DNA from: Eutreptiella sp. 'Long Island Sound 2002'
Taxonomy: Eukaryota; Euglenozoa; Euglenophyceae; Eutreptiales; Eutreptiaceae
Direction of reading: 5' to 3'
DNA length: 64,000 bases
Assembly: GCA_964036045.1 (NCBI GenBank)
Contig: OZ038402.1
Location: 11,303,739-11,367,738, forward strand
Position 1 is the first letter of the stretch. The number at the start of each line of letters is the position of its first letter. This document shows positions 42,111 to 54,065 of the stretch, in pieces. The notes beneath the pieces are model-generated. The model saw only the letters and a list, made by a program, of their open reading frames with translations. It was not told the DNA's origin and made no database searches. The position numbers and the translations under genes are program-made.

Positions 42111-43300
42111 AAACACAGAGGTTCTGATTCCGCAGAAGGGGGGGAAACAACGTCACACAGAGGCCTCAGCAGACCTGAGCTGAATGGGACGTCCAACCCA
42201 ATGCTGCACAAGGATCTACCTCATCAAAGTACAGAGCACACACACACACACACACACACGAGGGCACCGAGGCACCAGAACATGAGAACTCATGGTTCGG
42301 TCGTTCATCAGTAGGGCATAGTTGTTGAACCTCGCAGTTTGAGCATGATTTGAAAGATTTGGGCGTCACACACACATGAGTGCATCGGCTGTACATGGTT
42401 TTGCTGTCATGCTGCGAGGGAGGAAAGACCGCGAGGGGCGGATACCCAAACATTGCTGCAGTGCGAACATTGCGAACAAACGCTTTGGATTTTGTTGAAA
42501 TGATTGGGCGTCACACACACACACACACACACAGAGGCATAAGACAGCGAAGCAATTGTTTCCTGAATCTGCGGCTCAGTGTGGTTTGTTCGTTGCGGCG
42601 TTTCCGCCTCTAACTCGGTTTGCCAAGGTTTGCTGCGGGGGGGGGGGGGGGCAAAGAGGAGATACACGGGTTCCAGCAGCGCTGCCGCCCTGACACCTTT
42701 CCCACATCCAAAGCTGTGAATCAGTGTGCTAGTCGCCGGCCTGCCAGTGTGGCCTCATTCGAACTCAGCACTCATGGTTTCGCTGATGATTGGTAGGATT
42801 ATAGGCATGTTGAACCTCACAGTTTGAGCTTTGATTGAACTTCCTGGGCGTCCCACACACACACACAGACACCGAGCGCCAGGGGGGGGGGGGGCGTCGC
42901 CAGCCCCCCCCCCCCCCCCTACTTCCGCAGTGATGCATGGGGATGGTCTACGGGGAGAGGTAGGGCACACGCACATGCAATGTGTGTCTTGATGCTTTGT
43001 GGCGGGTTAACAGGGCCAGGAGCTGTGGTATGTTGGCAGCAGCTGTGGTATGTTGGCAGCAGCTGTGGTATGTTGGTAGCGCCCTGTACACATGTAGATC
43101 CAGAGCCTGTATGGGCTGGCCCCCTGCAGGGCTGAACACAGAACTGATGGTAGTTGCAGTAGTGATAGGATGTAGGAATGTTGAACCTCGCAGTTTGGGC
43201 ATGATTGGAATTGATACCTTCGCACACACCCATGGTCATCCCCACCCGCCGCCAAGCCCACACTCCTGCCCAGTCCTTCCTCTGTTGTAAGCACCCGCAT
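42111..43300. repeat. Cluster of CA-tract repeats and short tandem repeats
   Basis: At least four partial copies of a unit TTGAACCTCGCAGTTTGAGC ... TTGGGCGTCACACACAC lie near 42320-42375, 42498-42535, 42808-42865 and 43178-43230. A 20-bp unit (AGCTGTGGTATGTTGGCAGC) is repeated three times at 43021-43080. No gene is supported before the DJ-1 paralogue at 43398. Confidence 0.75.
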
Positions 43301-43397
43301 CGAGGGGGGGGGGGGGGGCTGCGGTGTGCCCTGCGTTCGCGGTCTTGCAGAGTGGGAGCCCATCAAAGATCACACAGTGGACCCGTTCACCGCAAAT

Positions 43398-46300
43398 ATG
43401 GAGGAGAACGCGGGCCTGAACGCGGTGGACCGCACCACCGGCCACGGGCAGACGTGTCGGATTGGCCTCGTATTGTACGACAACTTCGAGCTGCTGGACA
43501 CCTTCGGGCCACTGGAAATGTTCGAGGGCAGCAACCGACTGAACGCCGGCTGTTTCACTGTGCTGACGATCGCGGAGACCAAGCGCGTCAAGAGCAGCAA
43601 GGGCCCGGTACGACGCCGTGCTCCCCTGCCCTCGCTCCTCTTTGTCGGTGCGGTGCCCTGGCCCCGTATTTGGGGTACTCCCAGTGATATATTGGAACGG
43701 CCGTACACCGTACAGGGGGGAGGAAAACTTCGCGGCAGGAATATTTCGCCGTGGGATATTTCGCGTTTCAAATTCGTGCGAAATTTCCCACGTAATTTCC
43801 AGGCCGCTGTGCGAAATAAACCCGCTGCGAAATTTAGCAAAATGTCTTGTCCAACAGTTGCCTGAGCATAAGTCTGTTGTGCCCTTCCACAAGAGCTGAA
43901 ACAGAGAAATGTTGCCGTCAGAATCTGTAATGGGGGGTCTTGTGATTGTACGTTTCTCATCTCATTGCTGTATGCAGGTTTTGCTTCCATGGCTGAACTG
44001 GCCCTGATCACGTCAAACTCTTTGAAAGCATGTAAAGTATTGGATGGCCATGCACTCAGGATACTGGATGAACTGAAGAAGCGCCGCGCCCTGGGTGTGG
44101 TGCCTCCAAAGAAGCCACCCAAGAGGCCTGCAGACATTTCTTCTTTTATGGATCTGCGCAAGAAGCAGCAGAAAAAGGAGACAACAACCACCATGAAGTA
44201 ACACCAACCAGCAACCAGCAACTCATCAGGAAGGAACAACAACCCTCTAGGACTCAACTGCAAAGCATCAGCAAATAACAATGACAGCAACCACCACCAA
44301 CCAAAGGTCGGCTCACAGCATGTGGGTGCGAAATTTCCCACAGCAAATTCAGGACTGCATGCGAAAACTTCCCGCCGCGAAGTCCCCCCCCCCCTCCTAG
44401 ACCCCCCTCCTCCCCTTCCAATGTTTGAGGCTGACAGCCAAAATTTTGCTTCGGCGCCTTTGGCGCCGAGAGGCAGAGACCACAGGGGGACCCGAGGAGA
44501 AGGGGGGTCCCAGCCACCCCCCCCCCCCTTTCAGACCCGCACGTGGACACCTCCCAGCCAACCCCTCCCCCCCCCTTCTCATGCATCCCTGGGTACCCCC
44601 CCAACGTTTGCAAGAAAAACGCCTCTTGTCAGGACCGCACGAGGCGTTGTTTCCGCAACTTGTGGGACCATCGAGTTTGGCGGGTCCTTTTCCAGGCGGT
44701 CCGTGAAGATCGGGTGTGACCCGTGATTCGGGGCTGGGCGGTCCCTCAGGGCGTCCACGGTTTGGAGCTTTGTTTTTGGCACTGAGCCCTCCAACCCCCA
44801 ACCCCCAGGACCCCTGGCCGGCCGATCTGCAGAGTCATTGGGGACGCCATCGTGCCCCTCCCCAGGCGTCCTGTGAGCCTTAAGATCGGCCCCCAAATCC
44901 AAATCCAAATCCCCAGGACCCCCCCCCCCCCGACCCACCAGGACCCCCCCAAGCCCCAGGACCCCCCCCCCCCTGCGACCGGTATTCGGGGGGTGGGGGT
45001 TACTGGACCCCCCGGACTACCCGACGTTGAAACTGCTCCGAAGGAAATGGGGTGTTCACAAATGCCCCCCCAACCCCCAAAACACATTCAGCCCCCCCTC
45101 CCTCTGCACCCCCTCTGAACTGAACGCCCCCCCCCCCTCGCCGCGCCCCGTCGTCCGCAGACATTCGAGGCGGACGTCGCGGGGCTGGACGCGTCCCTCT
45201 CGGACCGCGTTGACCTGCTGCTGCTGCCGGGCGGCATCGGGACCCTCCGGGAGCTGCACAACCCCGCGTTCGTGGCGTGGCTGCGGGGCATGGCCGCCAC
45301 CGTCCCGTGCGTTATGACCGTGTGCACGGGCAGCGCCCTGGCGGCGCGGGCCGGGCTGCTGGACGGGCGGCGGGCCACCACCAACAAGCTCAGCTACCGC
45401 CTCATGGCCCGCTACGGGCCCGCCGTCAAGTGGCAGGCCGCCGCCCGGTGGGTGTGCGACGGCGGGGGCCGCCCCGAGGTATGCGCCCCCCGTCACGGAG
45501 CTGCCGCTTTGGGGACCGGGGCGCCGCTTTGCGCTGGGGACGGCCGGCGGTTGTCGGTTGGCGGGATTCGGTTGACCGACGGCGGTTGCCCAGGGCTGTC
45601 TTTCAGAACCCCAATTCTTTTTTTGTCAAGGACAGCTCCCACAGACCACCAACCACCAACCACCAACCACCGCGAACCACCAATCGCCAACCACCAACCA
45701 CCAACCGCCTACAACCGCCAATCACCAACCGCCACCGCCGCCAACCGCCAACCATTGTTCAACGCTGCTTCCCTTGTCTTGTGTTTTGCCCATGTCTTGA
45801 CCATGAAGTAGAGAGCGTCCCCGTGAACGTTCGTTGCGGTCGGCGTTACAAACCTTTTTCCTTTTGCTTTTTCCTGAAGGACAGCCCCGCGGTTGGCGCT
45901 CAGCCAACCGCGGTTGGCACTCAACCGACGGCGGTTGGCCATCAGCCGACGGCGGTTGATGGCCAACCGATGCCGGTCGGGCGGTCGCTCATCGCCCGGG
46001 GCTCTGCGGAGGTCCGGGCGTGCGGGAGACCGGGGGTCTCTCCTGGAGGGCGGGGCCTTGGGGACGACCCCAACCTCTGTTCCGCCCGCGGACGGGGTCC
46101 CGGGACGGCAGGGGTCGTGTAGCCCCCCCGCTTTTCGCTTCCAGGGCCCACCCGCTGGCGGGGGGGGGGGGGGTGGCGGGGGCCATCGGCTCATCCCCCC
46201 CCCCCCACAAAGCCCTTGCAGTGCGGGTGTAGACCTGCTGGGCCACGATCCCCGTCATGGAGGCCAGGGCTCCTTTTAACAAGTCAGCACCCCCCCCCCC

Positions 46301-49300
46301 CCCACAAGTGATTGGGCCAAATTTTCCTCCGGTCTTTTGGCCAAGCAAAAAGTTTCTCTGGCGCCTTCGACGCCGATTAGTTTAGACCAAAAATGGTATT
46401 CTGCGCATCTAAAGCCTCAGCACCGCTGGGGGGGGGGGGGGGGGGGGCTGGACCCAGGGATGTCTTGGAAGGGGGGGAGCCCCCCCCCCCCCCTTTCACG
46501 GCGCCCAGCGTACGCCCAGCCACTGTCCCCAATGGCACTTGTAACCGACAGCAACCGCCCCCAACCGCTTTGGCAACCTCCTCCAACCGCCTGCCTAACC
46601 GCCTCTGGGGCCGCCTCGGAGGTCCCTGCCCTTCCAACGCATCCCTGGCTGGACCCACCCCCCCATCCCTGGCTGCAGCCCCCCCTTCGCCAGACGCCAT
46701 CGGCCGCAGTCGCGTGACCCGGTCCCTGCGACTCTCGGGGACCGCTCCGTTGACTCCGCCCCAGTCCTCTCGCCCTTGAGCGGGTGCAATGCAGTGGCTC
46801 CGAGGGCCCTGGGGCCTCCCGGAGGACCCCCGGTCGCCCTCTGTGGGGCCGAGCACGCTGCCCTCACGGTGGGCGTGGCCCTCACTGCGACTGCCTTGCT
46901 CCGCTCGAGAGGCTGCCGCCGCCGCCAGAGGCTGCGGCTGTTACTGAGGGGGCGCCCGGGGGGGGGGGGGGGGGGGGCTGTGTTGAACGGGGGGAGTCCA
47001 CCGAAGGCTCCGTGCGGCCCCCCATTCGCGTGCGCTGTTCGGAGTAGCCCTGTGTTCCGGGGGCGCGAGCCACAAGAGCCTCTGGAAGCGTCGCATGGGG
47101 GGCGTCGTGGCGGTGTGAGGGCAGCACGTCAACGCGCGGCGTCTTTGTGCGTGAACTCGCATGTTTGGGCATCGTATTTTGAGGGGTCTCCAGTTGCATC
47201 CCCCCGCCCCGCCCCGTGTCAGACCGCCACCCCTGACGGCACCGACGCCTTCGCCTGGCGCACCTTCGCTGCCCCGCCCCCCGTGATCCGGGTTGTGTGC
47301 CTGCCGCTGCTGTCGCCGCATCCGCCGCCTCGCTGCTCCTGCCCCTCGGCCAGGGCTCTGTTAACAACTCGGCACCACCGGAGGGGGGGTAGGGGGGGGG
47401 GTCCCCCCCCTAAAAAAAAGATTGGGCCAAATTTTCTTCCAGGCGTTCGGGCAATGACAATTGTTCTCTGGTGCCTTCGGCGCCAATTGAATTAGCCCAA
47501 ACATTTTCTTCGGCAGCTTTTCGCACCTCTAAAAACTCAGCACCACCGGAGCGGGGGGGGCGGGGGCATGGGAGGCAGCGACAACAAAGGGGATGGGATG
47601 GCCTGGCCAGCCAGCCCCGTCGCTACCGGGTGCCAGGGCAACCCCTGCTCCACCGGCATCAGGTGGGGGGTGTCTCCCGCAGCCCAGATGGGCTGTTTGC
47701 GCAACAGGAGCGGGAGCCCATCAGGGGCAGACCCGCCGCCCGGGGGGAAAAGGACATATGTTGGACGGCCCGGACAACGCATGGAGGAACAGGGCACCTG
47801 GGCCTCACGCACACAGAAACACAGCGAGGCAGGCTACGGACGGCTTGTGGACAGAGGCGCCTGGACAGCAAAAACAGTCAAACGACCCCGGCAACAACCA
47901 GCACAACCCCCAATACGCCAATTATTGGGCGCCACTGATGCGCAAACGGCGCATCCCGCCACATCCAGCACAGCCCCAGCACACCAACCGCTGGGCTCCG
48001 CGAACGCGGAAACGACACCAGCAGGAGCACCGGCCGCAGCGACCGACAGAACGCAGCGGCCCGACGCAACATGCGAAGGGAGGAACGGGTGACTGTCCAG
48101 GGCCCTGTAAAGAAACAACGACCCGACAGAATGTCACACAGGGGGGGGGGTGTAGTGCGGGGCGTTGCGTTGATTTTCATTCCGACCCGGGGGGGGGGGG
48201 CCTCCCCCCTGGACCCCCTCCCCCCCTCCCCCCCTCGCTCTAAATCACCTAAAAATCAAGGTTCTGGGAACTTTTTTCACTTGCGCACAAAAAAATTCTC
48301 CTGCGCCTTCGGCGCACCTGTACCAGGGTTCTTTGGTCATTCTGCTTGTATCCTTTGTCCCCTGTCCCACAGATATCATGTCACAAAGGTCCATAAGTGC
48401 GTTCTTTGGCTCCCCGGTCCAACCGTGCCCCCACGCAAAACGCGACGACGTTATAACCGCGATCCTCTATTTTCGTTTTCAAGATAGATGGACTGGGAAG
48501 AAAAGGCAAGAGGCATACAATGCTGCACAGAAAGCATGTTCCACACTTTTTCTGAACACTCCAATGGCAACTCTGTGCGAGTTTGTACGACAAGCAGCCA
48601 TAATGGCGCAACAAGACCGCGAGGTGCGCTGCCTGCCGCATGAGTTCCTGCTCATGCAGCCCATTCTGTGCGCACGCTGGGCAGCACAACTGCCACGAAC
48701 ACGCGCTCAGTTGCAACATGCGTATTATTTGTCTTTCACAGCCCCAACAAAACTGCACTGTCCTGCACCTGAGGTCCCAGTCAAACCCAAACAAAAAGCA
48801 AGTATGGACCCAGAAAGATGAGTTGCATTACCTTTTCTTCCGACATTATGACAAAAGTATATGCTGACTGGTTCATTGTGATACAATTTTGCAATCCCTT
48901 GGGTGCTTTTTGCATTCCGACCGGGGGGGGGCCTCCCCCTGGACCCCCTTCCCCCCTCCCCCCCCCCGCTCAAGCAACGCCCTGACCCCCCCCCCCCCTC
49001 GTAAAAGGAGCCCTGCCCTCGGCTGCCGCCGCCGCCGCCGCCGCAGGTGTTCAGCTCCAGCGGCGTGAGCGCCGGGACGGACCTCGCGCTGCGGATCGTT
49101 GAGCAGCGCTACGGCGCGCCGCTGGCGGAGGCGGTGGCGCGGCGGACGGAGTACGTGCGGAACGCCGACGCCGGCCACGACCCGTTCGCCGGCAGCGTCC
49201 CCCGGGACACGTGGCTGCAGCGGGCCACGGACGTGGGCACGACGTGGCTGGCGGGGGCCCTGTTCCGCCTGGGCTTTGCCCTGGGCTACGCCATGCGGAC

Positions 49301-49325
49301 CTCGGCCTTTCTGCCGGACCTCTGA
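43398..49325 (+). CDS. DJ-1/PfpI (GATase1-like) family protein, paralogue A, three exons
   Basis: Exons 43398-43607, 45161-45478 and 49047-49325 are joined by two phase-0 GT-AG introns (1553 and 3568 bases) and give 268 residues. The first exon has RIGLVLYDNFELLDTFGPLE, the N-terminal signature of the PfpI/isonitrile-hydratase-like branch. The second has VDLLLLPGGIGTLRELHNPA and VMTVCTGSALAARAGLLDGR, with the nucleophile Cys near residue 125. The third has VFSSSGVSAGTDLALRIVEQ and a hydrophobic C-terminal stretch. Family members act on small molecules or as chaperones; the substrate here is not known. The start is the ATG that leaves about 24 residues before the domain; an upstream in-frame ATG exists. 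GC-rich codons, TGA stop. Both introns hold inserted repeats. Confidence 0.88.
43725..44395. mobile_element. GCGAAATTT inverted-repeat element in DJ-1 intron 1
   Basis: The left end AACTTCGCGGCAGGAATATT and the right end, read inverted, ACTTCGCGGCGGGAAGTTTT, are matching terminal inverted repeats. Next to them are repeated GCGAAATTTCCC motifs. The interior contains the 70-codon ORF at 43989. A related element lies at 57130-57520 in an intron of the second F-box gene, and a short one at about 61330-61435. It is probably a nonautonomous DNA transposon. Confidence 0.65.
43989..44201 (+). CDS. Small Lys-rich ORF inside the inverted-repeat element
   Basis: ATG at 43989 to TAA at 44199 gives 70 residues: MAELALITSNSLKACKVLDG, a Leu-rich helix (ALRILDELKKRRAL) and a basic tail (PPKKPPKRP, LRKKQQKK). 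A cag acceptor lies just upstream (43979). It may be a last exon or cargo of the element. No family is recognized. Confidence 0.35.
   Translation: MAELALITSNSLKACKVLDGHALRILDELKKRRALGVVPPKKPPKRPADISSFMDLRKKQQKKETTTTMK
45640..45970. repeat. CCAACC/GGTTGG-type degenerate repeats in DJ-1 intron 2
   Basis: ACCACCAACCACC-type units (45645-45755) are followed by their complement-like GGCGGTTGGC..CA units (45888-45970). The same GACGGCGGTTGG core forms the repeat at 58628-58780. Confidence 0.7.
46310..47560 (+). repeat. Repeat family R4 copies with GGCGCC hairpin (46310-46440, 47423-47560)
   Basis: Both copies share ATTGGGCCAAATTTTC, a TCTGGYGCCTTCG.CGCC hairpin, a Lys/Asn-like A-rich stretch and the end CTMAGCACC.C.GG followed by a long G run. 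Between them (46490-46660) is the inverted relative of 31140-31330. No gene is supported between 45479 and 47800. Confidence 0.65.
47805..48150 (+). repeat. Dispersed family R3, copy 2
   Basis: This copy has the R3 order: CACGCACACAGAAACACAGC, ACAGTCAAACGACCCC, GACACCAGCAGGAGCACCGG, ACTGTCCAGGGCCCTGTAAA, GACAGAATGTCACACAGGG and a G run. It is the most complete copy besides 56330-56690. Confidence 0.85.
48378..48821 (+). CDS. 147-residue ORF with N-terminal PIP-box-like motif
   Basis: ATG at 48378 to TGA at 48819, inside intron 2 of the DJ-1 gene and on the same strand. The protein begins MSQRSISAFFGSP; QRSISAFF fits the PCNA-interaction (PIP) pattern Q-x-x-hydrophobic-x-x-F-F, as at the N-terminus of DNA ligase I. 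The middle is helical (RQEAYNAAQKACSTLFLN, EVRCLPHEFLLMQPILC) and the end is Lys/Pro-rich (EVPVKPKQKASMDPER). It could be a nested small replication or repair factor, a transposon-encoded protein or one exon of a larger gene. No enzyme domain is visible. Confidence 0.5.
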   Translation: MSQRSISAFFGSPVQPCPHAKRDDVITAILYFRFQDRWTGKKRQEAYNAAQKACSTLFLNTPMATLCEFVRQAAIMAQQDREVRCLPHEFLLMQPILCARWAAQLPRTRAQLQHAYYLSFTAPTKLHCPAPEVPVKPKQKASMDPER

Positions 49326-51745
49326 GGCCGGGCCCGGGGGGTCTGGGCCGCTGTGATCCGTTGAGTCGACCACCCGGGGGTCCTCCGGATGGGGCTGAGC
49401 AGACCCTCTGGGGGTGAGGGCCAGATTTCGCTCGAGGGAACCGGCGGCGGGGCGGGGGGGGGGATTGCCGCGACCGCCACCGGGGTGCGGTGAAGAATGA
49501 ACGGGGGACTGTCCAGGGCTCCGTAAAGACACCACCGATGGACTGCATGTCACACAGGGGGGGGGGGGGGGGGGGGGCGATGGGGCTGGGGGGACGCTCC
49601 GTCGCCCTCTTGCTCAAGCCCAGCGTCGGTCGGCCGGAGGACCGGAGCACAGGCGCCAGTACCGATGAGAGCGCTCGGGGAATGGGCGGGGCCTGTCCAC
49701 CAGGAAAACGGGTGCCTGTTCAGGGCCCGACCTCGAACCGTGTGGGGGAGGGGAGGGGAGGGGAGGGGGATGTTTTGGGTCCTGGCGGCGTTGTGGTGGT
49801 TCAGGAGCTTGGCCGTGGGGGGGGGGGGGGCATGCCCAGCCGAGGACGTGTGCGCGTGCGATCGCGGCAGTAAAAAGGGGGACTTTTGCAAGACGAAGAG
49901 CTCTGTTTTGATCGTAAGTTAAGCCAAAAGGTACGTTCTTTCGGAAATTGAACTGCTGTTCTTTTGAGGGGGACTGCGCTCTCTTGGCTGTTCCCCCCAC
50001 GGCTCCTCAAGCGACACGCCCCTCGGCGCGGCGTAGTGGCGGGAGGCCGTGTACCCAGGCGACACATCGCGGTGGTCCCCGTGGTACTCCCGTGAGAAAT
50101 CCGCGTGGTCATGCGGTCTGCTGTTCCCCTGCGATGCAAAGGATACGCCAGGGGGTGGGGGGGACAGGGACAGGGACTGGGGGCTGGGGGTGGCGTTCAG
50201 CCCCACCCCCACGCCCAGGCTCAGCCCCACGCACAGGGCTTCTTTAGAATCATTAAAAACCAAAGGGGGGGGGCCTCCCCCAAAACCCCCTCCCCCCCTC
50301 CCCAGACCAAAGTGACCATTGCGGGAAAAAACGAAATTTACAACCGGGGAAATCTGGTCAGGCCATTTTTGGTACACCAAGTTTTGGGTCCAAAACCCCC
50401 TCCCCCCTCCCCCCCCCCTGCTCAAAAGAAGCCCTGCCCACGCACGGCCCTTGTATTTTAAACCCACGGTGGGCTGCAACCCGGTGACGCCCTCGCAGTT
50501 TGAGCGGAGGTCACACTGGGTTCACGGCCCCACACACGCACACGCCCGTGAGAGCCTCTCCAGCAGCGCGCAGTTTCGGGAATTATTGTCGTTGTACTTG
50601 TGTACGCATCTGCTTCAGTGGATCATGCGGATGTGGTGCCCGTCTTTGCGAGGACCGTCTGGAGCACTCCACTTGAACACTGGGAGTCAGCCAGACAAAG
50701 AGAACGTGTGCGAAGGGGATGTGAAGCGCAGGCAACGCCCCCGTTTGCCGGTCTTTGACGGTGAATGGGTTGCCCCCCCTCCGCCGGCCTGTTCCCCTCA
50801 CGAATGGGGCACACGGTGTCCACAACCGCGCGATCGGCCCTGCGCCGCCGGCGGTGCACAACACAGCGGTCTCCGTTGAAGCGCAGTGGCCCCGTCGGAG
50901 TGACGGTCGTACATGAACTTTTGGGTTCCAGACCCCCTCCTCCGCCCCGGCGCTCTTCTGATCGCGCGCTTGGGCACACCTGGAGACCGGGGCTGTGGGC
51001 GGGTCCCTCCGACAACGGCGGTGCGCATGCGGCGCAATGCGCGGCGCACGCGGTGCGCATGTTCCCCTCACGGATTGGGCCACCCTGACCGCCTGGGCCT
51101 TCCCTGCCTCCGAGCCCATTCCTCACCTCCCCCCCCCCCTCTCCCCCAAAGCCACCCATGACCTCCAGTCGCACTTGGCCCAACCTCGCGAATGCCGGCG
51201 TAGCCCCCAGCACTCCGCCGGCACCCACGACACATCGCATCGCCCGGCATGGCATGGCACTGCCGGCAGCAAATCGATCCATGTCATCTCGTCTTGTCGT
51301 CGTGTGCATGCGCTGTTGTGCCAGAGAAGCAGCGTTCCACTGGGGGTCAGGCGTGGCAGGGGACCCCCTGCGGCGTGCCCTCACTGGGGCGAGACCGAGT
51401 GGCCAGCGGCCCAGTTCACGACGTTTGTGAGTGAATAGACCGACGGTGGTTTGGGGTGCCCCCTCCCCTGCACATGTGATTGGCCACGGGTGTGCGCAGT
51501 CCATGGCTGCAACGAAGGTTTGGGTCCCATTGCTGGGGTTGCCTGGCAGTCGCCATGTGGGGACGGGCGGCAGGGGCGACGGTTGTATGCCAAATGGGTT
51601 TTTTTCAGATGGGCCAAAGTTCAAGAAAAGTGCCACACCACCATTGTGCAGCGAACACCCGACATGGTCCGCACGGCCCACCCCGTTGTGTCATCTGCCC
51701 TTTTTGAAATTGGAAATTGGAAATTGGAATTCTATGAGATGAGAT
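49326..51745. other. Repeat-rich spacer without supported gene
   Basis: It holds an R3 tail (49500-49575), long G and C runs and several C-rich tracts at 50280-50420. Many frames stay open because of base composition, but none has a motif or splice partner I can support. Confidence 0.45.
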
Positions 51746-51746
51746 G

Positions 51747-52050
51747 GTTGCTACAACAACTCGGAGTGCTGTGACGACTATTGGGACTATACAACTACTC
51801 TCACCATGGGCTACACTCCTACAACTCGTACTACTCGTGTTATGAATATCATGGGTGCTATCCCAATTACTGTATCAACGACATGTGCTATGAGGATTAC
51901 CGGGGCTATCACAAATATAGGTACTGAGGACTATGGTTGCTATACCAACTATGTGTGCTATGAGGGCTACCGGGGCTATCACAACTGTAGGTGCTATTAG
52001 GACGATGGTTGCTATAACAACTGTGTGCTATGAGGACTATCGCTTTGTAC
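51747..52050 (+). pseudogene. Decayed Tyr/Cys/Gly-rich tandem coding repeat
   Basis: Diverged units contain GGTTGCTAYAACAACT, GTGCTATGAGGAYTAC and CGGGGCTATCACAA. In shifting frames they read GCYNNSECCDDYWDY, SYYSCYEYHGCYPNYC, MCYEDYRGYHKYRY and GCYTNYVCYEGYRGYHNC. The matching peptide pattern across frames suggests a once-coding Tyr-rich repeat protein broken by indels and stops. Real function is unknown. Confidence 0.4.
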
Positions 52051-52419
52051 CGCTGGGGTACCAGCTGTGTTTCCTGCGATTGCTGCCCTGTACCGAATTT
52101 TTCAGGGTGTGCATTGTTGTGAGAAGAAAGGCGTTTCAACGCAAGGGGTTTTGCAACATGCGAAGCGCTCTGCACACCGTGGCATCCCCTATAACTGCCC
52201 CAAGCGTATCCCCAGGCAGCATCCCCAGGATGCTGGACCCAGCTAGTACGGCAGCACCGCCTGTGTCGACTTGCAGTAACAGGGGCGGGGGGAAGGGGTG
52301 CCATAAAGACAAAGTACGTGGCTGCCTGGGACTTCCAGGTGTACGCACAGGTTCGGCAATCAATGGTTGACAATGCTTGTCCCCAGCCACCGGCGAAAAC
52401 TTCTTGTAGCTCCCCCCTG

Positions 52420-52760
52420 GAATAGCTATGCCCTTGTCCAAGCTACAGCGGGCGTAGGGACCATATTTATTTGGGACCTCATTTAATTCGGTACCAATGT
52501 AGTGCATCCACATAAGGCATGGGTTTGGTGACAAATTTGCCAGCTACATAGGGTCATCGACACATTTGTTGTGAGTGTTTGCCCACTTGAACCCACAGAG
52601 CTCTGATTTTGGGTATATTTGTGCATTATGTTCCCCTTTCTTGCACCAGCTCCCTGTGTATGTGGTACGTGCAAGCTACGGCCTTGTCCAAGCTACTGTA
52701 GGCGTAGGGCCGTATTAATTTGGGACTTTTGCGTAGCATTTACAAGGGAGGGTACATGAG
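52420..52760 (+). repeat. Dispersed family R1, second long copy
   Basis: This copy matches 24440-24800 over most of its length, including TTTGCCCACTTGAACCCACA and the tail GTAGGCGTAGGGCCGTATTA that also opens the window. Confidence 0.8.
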
Positions 52761-54065
52761 AGTGGGAGGTTTGTCCCTCTGCTTACAAGTGCTGCGGCTG
52801 CCCCTTGGCCTCCCTCCCACGCCGGTGCCAGCAGCCCCCTCCACCTGAGCCGACCCTCCCCCTCTTTTGCTCTTTTCCCGTCTCGGGAGGTCAGGGATAA
52901 TGCGGATGCGAACACATATTTCCACGTGGGCACCCCTCGCTTGGCTGAGACTCACGGAGTTCTGACCGTCGCCAACCCCAACCTGAATGAGTGGAATGTA
53001 CGTGTGTGTGACCAAGGCAGGCGGGGTGACCCCACATGAAACAATGCCAAAATGAGCACTGAATGATCCCGGATGGAACTGAATTGCACCGAAGGCCGTG
53101 CGAACGTCACGCCTCCTGGATGCCCGAGTTTTGGGAAACCCACTGCGGTTTTCCCCATCTTCACATCCGGATACCGGACACCCGGCTTCAAGGGGAACTA
53201 ATGGGAAGGTCTGCGGCCTCCGGAAAATTGGGGAACTGGGGATCTCGTCCCCTTTCTCTCTCATTTCTCTCCCATTCTCTCCCAGTACCCCCCCCCCCCC
53301 TGCATTTTCCTCCATTTTTCTGCCACGCATAGAGAATGCCTTGCCCGCAGTGCGCCCGCAGTGCAAAGTTTTTATGTCGGCAAATACTCATTTCCCTTAC
53401 CCCATTCCCCTCACTTTGTTACCCACTACACCGATAGTATGCCCATATGCATTTTCTCTAGGGATTTCCGACATCAGAGAATCAGATTGTTCTGTTGTGT
53501 TGCTGCATCCGCAGGTGTTGCTTGATGTTTCCTCCCTCCATCTCCTCCGGGTGGTCTTTGATACATGTGCCCGCAGTGCGCCCGCAGTGCGCCCGCAGTG
53601 CGCCCGCAGTGCAAAGTTTGTCCCATAGAGGTTGCTCACACAATTTCTATCATGATCTTACGATGATTCCCCCTTCCCCCCAGTTTCCGGCCCCCATTTT
53701 TCCATTTTCCCCACGTTTTCAAGGGGTGTTCGGGGAGTTGTGGATCCGGGTACCCGGGAGCATCGGAACGCAGACCCGACTGGAGCTGAGTGCTGGGCCG
53801 ACACCTGACCCTTGAGGCCCCTTGTCGTGAAAGCACCCAACGGCACAATGCTGGGAAATGCTGCGCACCGCCGAGGGGTACCACTCGGTGAGAGCCCCCG
53901 GGCCCCGCGTTGCAGTCCCCACATCCGATGTGGTGGCGCCCCCCCCCCCCCCCCCGAACTTCACTGCATCGGGGGGGTGACCGCATGCAACGCCCGGGGC
54001 GCCTCGCTGGGCAGAGCCGCGCCGACCCTCGCGTCCCGTTCCCACAGAGCGGTCGTTTGAAACCC
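52761..54065. other. Spacer with two 11-bp tandem repeats
   Basis: No gene is supported. The unit CGCCCGCAGTG is repeated about twice at 53343-53365 and about four times at 53572-53615. Both runs end in the same CAAAGTTT sequence. A C run lies at about 53940, shortly before the F-box gene. Confidence 0.6.

Noticed and set aside
43370-44341. 323-codon minus-strand ORF across DJ-1 exon 1 and the intron element
   Set aside because: It lies antisense to a conserved exon and an inverted-repeat element and has no motif of its own.
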